DNA of 39,058 nt, taken from the NCBI RefSeq assembly GCF_023074185.1, contig NZ_JADPKY010000042.1, positions 1-39,058 of the forward strand, written 5' to 3'. The DNA is from Bradyrhizobium sp. 132 (GTDB lineage: Bacteria > Pseudomonadota > Alphaproteobacteria > Rhizobiales > Xanthobacteraceae). Below the pieces are notes generated by a model that searched no databases, was not told the origin of the DNA, and was given only the letters and a program-made list of their open reading frames with translations. Both the position numbers and the translations under genes were made by a program. Of the stretch, positions 34,460-39,058 are shown in pieces (the stretch's first letter is position 1; each line of letters begins with the position of its first letter).

Positions 34460-34506
34460 CTAAAGGGAATCCCAAAAGGGACTCTTTTGTTAGGCGACGT
34501 CCACTA
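33357..34506 (-). mobile_element. IS630-family element, apparently intact
   Basis: Flanked by TA dinucleotides (33357-33358 and 34505-34506), the TA duplication expected for IS630/Tc1-mariner. The imperfect inverted repeats start GTGGA, share CTAACA at the same offset and end in CCC (GTGGATCGAATCTAACAC against GTGGACGTCGCCTAACAA). The single transposase gene fills the element. Confidence 0.88.
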
Positions 34507-34781
34507 GCGATGACCAAACCTGAAGGATTGTCAGCGGAGCCCATTGTGAAGTTCTCCTGATCGGCTGGAACGCCAGCCTAAAGACGCTGACGACCTTATC
34601 GATTGTGGTTCGATGGATAGGACGAGAGTGATCATTCCGATCCTAAGATCATTTCTCCCGCACATAACCAATGTCGGGTGCGCTCGCAGAAAAACGTCGC
34701 TTAAGCCGTATTAGCCGCAGATTTTGACAGGCGTGAGGGGCCACAATGACGGACTTAGGCCTTTGAGGCCCGGTAGTCTTC

Positions 34782-35972
34782 ATGCTTGAGCTGGAGTTAA
34801 GCCGCAGACTGAGAGCCCATTGTCCTACGATAGAGTCTCAGCGGCTGACCTCCATACCAGCAGATTGTCTGACAAAACCCGAGCGGCGGGTGAGGATCTG
34901 CACATGGGGAACGAATCGGATGGAGTTCCGTGCTGAGCCTCATGCGAGAGGCAACCTTGTGTCCAAACAGCGAGACGCCGCGGTGTTTCTAGACCGTCAG
35001 GCAGTCAAGAACATTCAAGGGGCGATATGCCGAAAGAACTCGATCGCAAGATGGACAAAGGCCGGGGATGATCAGTGTCTTGTTTCTGAGCAGAATATCA
35101 AGAGGGGAGCCTTTGACGAGGCGACCCAGGCTTGGCTTTGCGGACTAACAGCCTTTGAAGTTGCCAGACGGTTGACTGATGAGAGCGATGCAAAAGGTGG
35201 AGGGGGGGGCGCCAAAGTCGAAGACAGTATTCACAGATTCACATTGCTTCTAGATCAGAAGGTAGAGCGCATAACAATTGCACGCTGCGATAAGACCGAA
35301 TTTCTAGGCTACTACTTTCTCGCTAAGGGGAATGATTCATGTTCTCCCGCAGTAATTTGCATTAGTCGCGAACAAGAGACCGGAGCCATGCTGCTCGGAA
35401 GGCTCTTGCCCGTGCTGATTGGGCGGGGCATGTCCGTACTTGCTATCTCTCACGACGATGTCTCAAGTCGCTCGCGCGGCCAGTCGGAAATCTTTTTGTC
35501 CTATTGTTTGGATTTCCTGTCAGTTCAGGCCGGCGTCGACCCAACTCGGATCGGCGTTTACGGAGATGGATTGTCGGCTAGTCTAGCTACTGATTTCGCT
35601 GCATCTGATCGCCGCGTTGCTGCGGCGGTTTGCGACGGCGGCTTGTGGAATTGGACGCGAACTTTGGCATCTGTTGGCTGGATGACCAGGGCTGAAGATG
35701 CAATGGAGGAAGATGTAGTTTCGATGCGTCGCTCGCAATTGGTGCGACGATTGAGATGCCCAGTTCTCGTCGTCGCCGGTGGGCGCGGCATCGTCAGCTT
35801 ATCGGAAGCAATCAAATTGCAGGCTGATTGCATGGCGGCGCGCATTGATCTGCAACTGGTCATGCCGCGCACGATCCGCATTCCCGAGGAGGACGAGGAG
35901 CTTGAAAATTTCGTTGTCTCCGATAATTGCATCTTTCAGTGGCTGGAGCAGAAGCTCGCACGCACTTCGTAG
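34782..35972 (+). CDS. Alpha/beta-hydrolase-like protein lacking the usual nucleophile
   Basis: 396-residue frame. Residues from about 180 on resemble an alpha/beta hydrolase of the FrsA/esterase type: AVICISREQETGAMLLGRLL, GRGMSVLAISHDDVSS, LDFLSVQAGVDPTRIGVYGD, then AASDRRVAAAVCDGGLWNW and RRLRCPVLVVAGGRGIVSLS. At the nucleophile elbow, where related enzymes have G-H-S-x-G-G, this protein has G-D-G-L-S-A. The catalytic serine is thus replaced by glycine, and a hydrolase activity is doubtful. Residues about 115-165 form a helical N-terminal domain. The first 80 residues look poorly conserved, and the ATG at 34782 has no clear ribosome site, so the true start may be further in. Function unknown; stands alone between IS630 and a MarR gene of opposite direction. 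Confidence 0.6.
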   Translation: MLELELSRRLRAHCPTIESQRLTSIPADCLTKPERRVRICTWGTNRMEFRAEPHARGNLVSKQRDAAVFLDRQAVKNIQGAICRKNSIARWTKAGDDQCLVSEQNIKRGAFDEATQAWLCGLTAFEVARRLTDESDAKGGGGGAKVEDSIHRFTLLLDQKVERITIARCDKTEFLGYYFLAKGNDSCSPAVICISREQETGAMLLGRLLPVLIGRGMSVLAISHDDVSSRSRGQSEIFLSYCLDFLSVQAGVDPTRIGVYGDGLSASLATDFAASDRRVAAAVCDGGLWNWTRTLASVGWMTRAEDAMEEDVVSMRRSQLVRRLRCPVLVVAGGRGIVSLSEAIKLQADCMAARIDLQLVMPRTIRIPEEDEELENFVVSDNCIFQWLEQKLARTS

Positions 35973-36033
35973 CTGTTCGGCGAAGATCACTAAATGTAGG
36001 TGCTTTGCCAGCTTCAATATAAGGATCATTTAC

Positions 36034-36531
36034 CTACAACACCCCTATACTCAGCTTTTGGGATGCCAGCCGGCTATTTTTGGCAATCAAGGCTAATCGT
36101 TTATTGAGGTACTCAAGGGACGCCTCATCCAGCCCGTCAAACATCGTCAGGTTCAGGGCTTCTCTCTTGACTGACAGTTTTGAGATTTCAGCACGGGCCT
36201 TTTGAGTCAATGACATCTGCACGAACCTTGCATCATCAGGTGACGGTTCGCGGGCTAAAAACTCCATGGATTCCAGCTTCTTAGTTTGATTAGTAACAAA
36301 GGCCGCGTGAATTCGCAGCTTATTTGCGACCGCTGTTCCCGAGACACCGCGACCATCATCAAGTTCGTCGATAGCCATCAGAATCAGCCACTGTGGTTCG
36401 GTTACTTCTAATAGCTCAGCCCAACTCTTGTGAATTTCCTCGAGTTGAGAGTGGATCTCGACGATGTTCCAGATGAAGTCCTTAGCGGCTCTGCCGAGTT
36501 GATCTTTTTCGCCCATCTGGTCTTTCCACAT
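36034..36531 (-). CDS. MarR-family transcriptional regulator
   Basis: 165 residues from ATG 36531 (a GTG at 36552 would add 7; an ATG at 36516 is also possible). The winged helix is visible: LLEVTEPQWLILMAIDELDD, the recognition region GVSGTAVANKLRIHAAFVTN, then the wing FLAREPSPDDARFVQMSLTQ, flanked by N- and C-terminal dimerisation helices (AKDFIWNIVEIHSQLEEIHK; EALNLTMFDGLDEASLEYLN). Such proteins bind short palindromes as dimers and usually respond to small aromatic ligands. It is divergent from the porin, with a candidate small RNA and the porin promoter between them, and an AT-rich palindrome overlaps that promoter. So the porin or the regulator itself may be the target (inference). Confidence 0.85.
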   Translation of the reverse strand: MWKDQMGEKDQLGRAAKDFIWNIVEIHSQLEEIHKSWAELLEVTEPQWLILMAIDELDDGRGVSGTAVANKLRIHAAFVTNQTKKLESMEFLAREPSPDDARFVQMSLTQKARAEISKLSVKREALNLTMFDGLDEASLEYLNKRLALIAKNSRLASQKLSIGVL

Positions 36532-36631
36532 CTTAGGTTCGGCCCCCGGCACACGCAGCTGATCATTAGCGGCAACGCCTGTGCCCGTCTCGGTGTGAAT
36601 CGTCCAGCATAGCGGTCATGCAAAAAACTAA

Positions 36632-36661
36632 TTGACTTTAGTAAGCGATTCCGGCTATTCT
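36632..36661 (+). promoter_or_regulatory. Sigma-70-type promoter of candidate small RNA
   Basis: TTGACT at 36632-36637 and TATTCT at 36656-36661 with an 18-base spacer. It points right, towards a strong terminator about 80 bases downstream, with no protein frame between. Confidence 0.5.
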
Positions 36662-36666
36662 GCACG

Positions 36667-36748
36667 CAGACCCGAGGCTCTTCGGTCAACGGTCGTGTTA
36701 ATCTCCAAATGGAACCTCCGGGATGCCCCCTGGGGGTTCTTTTTTTTT
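36667..36748 (+). ncRNA. Candidate small RNA of about 80 nt
   Basis: From the expected start about 6 bases past the TATTCT box, the segment runs to an intrinsic terminator: stem GAACCTCC / GGGGGTTC (one G-U pair, 36712-36738) with an inner GGG/CCC pairing, followed by nine T residues (36740-36748). No ribosome site or sensible open frame lies inside. A promoter and terminator spaced about 80 bases apart without a gene is the usual layout of a small regulatory RNA. It lies between marR and the porin gene; many porins are small-RNA targets. I do not recognise a known alpha-proteobacterial family. Confidence 0.5.
36712..36748 (+). terminator. Strong intrinsic terminator
   Basis: Eight-pair stem GAACCTCC / GGGGGTTC enclosing a GC-rich loop, followed by T9. 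It ends the candidate small RNA and would insulate the porin promoter from upstream reading. Confidence 0.75.
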
Positions 36749-36818
36749 GCTCATTTGGCGTCTTAGCGCATGGACCGTTGCTAAAGTGCAACGTACCCTC
36801 ACCAATGGATGGTACTTA

Positions 36819-36858
36819 CAATTAATTAATTGCACCAATTATTCCGAAGCACTATACC
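36819..36858 (+). promoter_or_regulatory. Porin promoter with overlapping palindrome
   Basis: TTGCAC at 36830-36835 and TATACC at 36853-36858, separated by 17 bases, form a good sigma-70-like promoter; the start would be near 36865, giving a leader of about 105 bases. The perfect 14-bp palindrome CAATTAATTAATTG (36819-36832) overlaps the -35 box, where a dimeric repressor such as the neighbouring MarR protein could bind. Confidence 0.55.
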
Positions 36859-36970
36859 GCAGTGGACGGAGAGGGGGCACCTCGAAGTCGTTCCGTCAAA
36901 CCCGCCCACTGGGTGAGGCTTGTCGCGGCGGATCTGGACGGAAACGGTTCTTCAACTTGGAGGTTCATCG

Positions 36971-38509
36971 ATGAAACTGACAACGAGTCTCATTCTCAGT
37001 TCTGCGGCTTTGTTCGCAGGCGCTGGAGCACAGGCAGCCGATCTGCCCGTAAAAGCGAAAGCAGTCGAATATGTAAAGATTTGTTCGCTGTATGGCGCCG
37101 GCTTCTACTACATCCCAGGCACTGATACTTGCGTCAAACTGGGTGGCTACATGCGCAATGAATTCGTCGTGGGCACACACGGTATCTATGACGCCGCCAA
37201 TGCTGGGTTGGGTGCCGCACATAACCGGCTCACCAACTACTACACAAGTAGATCACGTGGAGATCTGACTTGGGATACCCGTACCGCGACTGAGTACGGG
37301 GTGGTTCGTACCTATCTCGACGCTGCTTTTACGTGGACGACCGGTTCGTATTCCGGTGCAGGCACAACGGCCGTGAATGGCGCTACGACGTATGGCGGAA
37401 ATGCAGTCGGAGCGAGTGGCACCGGTTCAATCGGTGGCGGCGCTCTTGGTATCTACTTCGCCTTTATCCAGTTCGCTGGTTTTACGTTCGGCAAAGCGGC
37501 CTCGCAGTTCTCCTCGCCTTGGACCAACTATCCGGCGAACACTTTCGATGGTCTGCCCGGCGGCGGCGGCTACGATGCAGTCAACCAGATCACCTATACG
37601 GCGGATTTCGGTCAAGGCATTACGGCTTCGTTCTCTGCTCAAGATCAGGTCGTCAATTACACGACCAACATGTGGAACGTGAGCGGGGCAACGGCCGCAG
37701 GTCTCGCGACCGGCGCATATGGTGTCAACGACTTCGGCGGCACGCGAGCTCCCGACCTTGTCGCCATGCTCCGTGTTGACCAAGCTTGGGGTCTCTTCCA
37801 GGCGTCAGTTGCCTCACATGAGAACCATGCTGGCTACTATGGCCTCGATGAAACGACCGGCCATCCCGGCGACAAGTGGGGCTGGGCTGGACAGCTGGCA
37901 TTGTCGATCAAGAACATCCCTACCGGGGCGGGTGACACCATTAACGTCCAAGGCGTGTACACCAACGGTGCCAGCCGCTACAATTTCAACGACTACATGT
38001 CGACGGCCTACGCCATGTACGGTGGTGGGACAAGCGCAGCGGGTGCCTACCAAAGCCTCGGGATCGGCGGTGTGTCTGACTCGGTCTTCGTCGCCGGTGC
38101 AGGCCAGCAGTTGACCACAACCTACGGCTTCAATGGCGGTTATACTCATAACTGGAATCCAAACTGGGCCACGTCCCTCTACGGTGCCTGGGCTGCTGTC
38201 CGGTATGACAGCACGGCGAAGGGCTACATCTGCGGAGCGGTCGTTGCCACCCTCGCGTTGTCAAGCGGCGCTGGCGGCTGTAATCCCGACTTCAACTACG
38301 CGACTATCGGTACGGCGACTTTTTGGACTCCAGTCAAGAACCTGAGCTTCACGGCAGACCTCGCCTACACCATGCTCGACCAAAAGTATGCGGGCGGGAG
38401 CACAGTGACGCTCCCGGTTCAGGCAGCAATTGCGAAGCCAGCAGGCTTGTACGAGCTGAAGGACCAGGGCAGCCTAACGCTTCGCCTCCGCGCACAGCGA
38501 GTCTGGTGA
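36971..38509 (+). CDS. Outer-membrane porin, Porin_2 family
   Basis: 512-residue porin of the alpha-proteobacterial Porin_2 type. Signal peptide MKLTTSLILSSAALFAGAGA with cleavage after AQA. The mature start DLPVKAKAVEYVKICSLYGA and CVKLGGYMRNEF are the typical Bradyrhizobium/Rhizobium porin opening. The body alternates aromatic and small residues as in a 16-strand barrel, with RGDLTWDTRTATEYG (strand and turn), FIQFAGFTFGKAAS (constriction region) and the C-terminal strand SLTLRLRAQRVW ending in an aromatic residue, as needed for BAM-dependent assembly. Two cysteines near CGAVV...GGCNPDF follow the family pattern. ATG 36971 is set by GGAGG 7 bases upstream. It is a single-gene unit with its own promoter and terminator. 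Confidence 0.95.
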   Translation: MKLTTSLILSSAALFAGAGAQAADLPVKAKAVEYVKICSLYGAGFYYIPGTDTCVKLGGYMRNEFVVGTHGIYDAANAGLGAAHNRLTNYYTSRSRGDLTWDTRTATEYGVVRTYLDAAFTWTTGSYSGAGTTAVNGATTYGGNAVGASGTGSIGGGALGIYFAFIQFAGFTFGKAASQFSSPWTNYPANTFDGLPGGGGYDAVNQITYTADFGQGITASFSAQDQVVNYTTNMWNVSGATAAGLATGAYGVNDFGGTRAPDLVAMLRVDQAWGLFQASVASHENHAGYYGLDETTGHPGDKWGWAGQLALSIKNIPTGAGDTINVQGVYTNGASRYNFNDYMSTAYAMYGGGTSAAGAYQSLGIGGVSDSVFVAGAGQQLTTTYGFNGGYTHNWNPNWATSLYGAWAAVRYDSTAKGYICGAVVATLALSSGAGGCNPDFNYATIGTATFWTPVKNLSFTADLAYTMLDQKYAGGSTVTLPVQAAIAKPAGLYELKDQGSLTLRLRAQRVW

Positions 38510-38538
38510 AGCCTTTTCCATCTAGGTTAGACTTGCAA

Positions 38539-38572
38539 AGGCCTCCGGCTCCCGCCGGAGGCCTTCTTTATT
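38539..38572 (+). terminator. Intrinsic terminator of the porin gene
   Basis: Perfect 11-pair stem AAGGCCTCCGGC-TCCC-GCCGGAGGCCTT at 38539-38566, then a T-rich tract CTTTATTT. It is 30 bases past the porin stop. Confidence 0.93.
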
Positions 38573-38731
38573 TCGACGCACGGGGTTGCCTGGTCCATTG
38601 AGACGCTCCGGAGCGTACTATAAGATCCCCGATGAACCTATGACTCCGACCTTGATGCAATCTTTCGTTTTGCGTGACCGGAAGCGCTAAAAGCGCCATA
38701 TCATTGCGGCGCTAGATATTCCAGCCTCAGC

Positions 38732-38790
38732 GGATGAGATGGACAAGCGATTTCTTCATGGCCGAGGCGACGATTGCGGAGAGCGCCGTA
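38732..38790 (+). repeat. Direct repeat of the IS110 element end (other copy 30989-31047)
   Basis: About 59 bases starting GGATGAGATGGACAAGCGAT-like with two mismatches between copies, in the same orientation; similarity ends at about base 60. The left boundary is the same in both copies (different flanks CTCGAC and CTCAGC), which defines an element terminus. Confidence 0.85.
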
Positions 38791-39058
38791 GGGCCGAGCG
38801 CACTGTTGCGGATTACTTCCGTTGCTTCGCCAAGCTTTCGGAAGGAACGAGCAATGTTGGAGACGAATCGATCGTAGTTGTCGATGATCCCAATCCAAAT
38901 GCACCAAAACTTTCAGGGTGCATCAAACGTTCGTTGCGCCTTCGCCAGCGTCTCCTCATAACGGGCGCCATGGATGATCATCCGGCGCAGATATCGATTG
39001 CCGCGCTTGCTTATCCCCAGCAGCTTCGTTTTGCCTCCCGTAGAATATTCTCTCGGGA
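38732..39058 (-). mobile_element. IS110-type end and transposase C-terminus (runs off the right edge)
   Basis: Bases 38732-38790 match 30989-31047 (the end of the IS110 element) with two differences in about 59 bases. Further right, on the minus strand, 38960-39058 encodes REYSTGGKTKLLGISKRGNR, then YLRRMIIHGAR, the Tnp_20 signature near the C-terminus of IS110-family transposases. It then departs from the family into LAKAQRTFDAP-stop, so the C-terminus is altered or frameshifted. The remainder lies beyond the window. Confidence 0.7.

Noticed and set aside
34596..34650. Possible nod box (ATCGATTGTGGTTCGATGG region)
   Set aside because: Only parts resemble the consensus, spacing is wrong and no nodulation gene follows; the inverted ATCGA/TCGAT is too short to support a call.
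1..39058. CRISPR arrays, rRNA and complete tRNA genes
   Set aside because: No regularly spaced repeats and no rRNA- or tRNA-like conserved segments were seen on reading the window.

Overview
The window looks like an accessory, insertion-sequence-rich segment from a Bradyrhizobium-like member of the Hyphomicrobiales (Rhizobiales). The best taxonomic clue is the Porin_2-type outer-membrane porin at the right end, whose signal peptide and mature start resemble Bradyrhizobium porins. The mix of IS5, IS66, IS3, IS256, IS1182, IS110 and IS630 elements is typical of rhizobial symbiosis or genomic islands. No nod, nif or fix gene is visible, so 'symbiosis island' is an inference only.

Left part (1-9.6 kb): an IS5 transposase tail is followed by a DadA-like FAD amino-acid dehydrogenase on the minus strand, preceded by a recognisable tandem glycine riboswitch. 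Divergent from it is a plus-strand row: a DTD2/GEK1-type D-aminoacyl-tRNA deacylase homologue (a family best known from archaea and plants), an M24 metallopeptidase-fold protein and an M20 amidohydrolase. Convergent with that row are kbl (2-amino-3-ketobutyrate CoA ligase) and a class-IV aminotransferase of the (R)-amine/D-amino-acid type. The common theme is D-amino acids, N-acylated amino compounds and glycine.

Middle part (10.4-27.5 kb): a nearly complete set for gamma-butyrobetaine/carnitine breakdown to glycine betaine. On the plus strand are an L-carnitine 3-dehydrogenase-like enzyme, a two-subunit (PimC/PimD-like) acyl-CoA dehydrogenase with a decayed extra large subunit, an acyl-CoA dehydrogenase relic, an NDP-forming acyl-CoA synthetase and a CaiD-like carnitinyl-CoA dehydratase. 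On the minus strand are a 3-hydroxybutyrate-dehydrogenase-like SDR, a hot-dog thioesterase and a frameshifted BKACE (3-dehydrocarnitine-cleaving type) gene. Beyond an IS66 element with a perfect 8-bp target duplication lie a second carnitine-dehydrogenase-like enzyme and a translationally coupled second thioesterase. The inferred route is butyrobetaine/crotonobetaine -> CoA esters -> L-carnitine -> 3-dehydrocarnitine -> betainyl-CoA + acetoacetate -> glycine betaine and 3-hydroxybutyrate. Demethylation of betaine would give glycine, the ligand of the riboswitch in the left part. The frameshift in BKACE suggests the route may be damaged here.

Right-centre (27.9-34.5 kb): an IS graveyard. An IS3-family fragment abuts an IS256-family transposase gene that is split into three parts by an IS1182-family element (5-bp target duplication CGCGT) and an IS110-family element, both decayed. 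An apparently intact IS630-family element follows.

Right end (34.8-39.1 kb): an alpha/beta-hydrolase-like protein whose nucleophile serine appears replaced by glycine, a MarR-family regulator, a candidate small RNA with its own promoter and terminator, a porin with a clear promoter, an overlapping palindrome and a strong terminator, and a second IS110-type end that repeats the end of the IS110 element near 31 kb.
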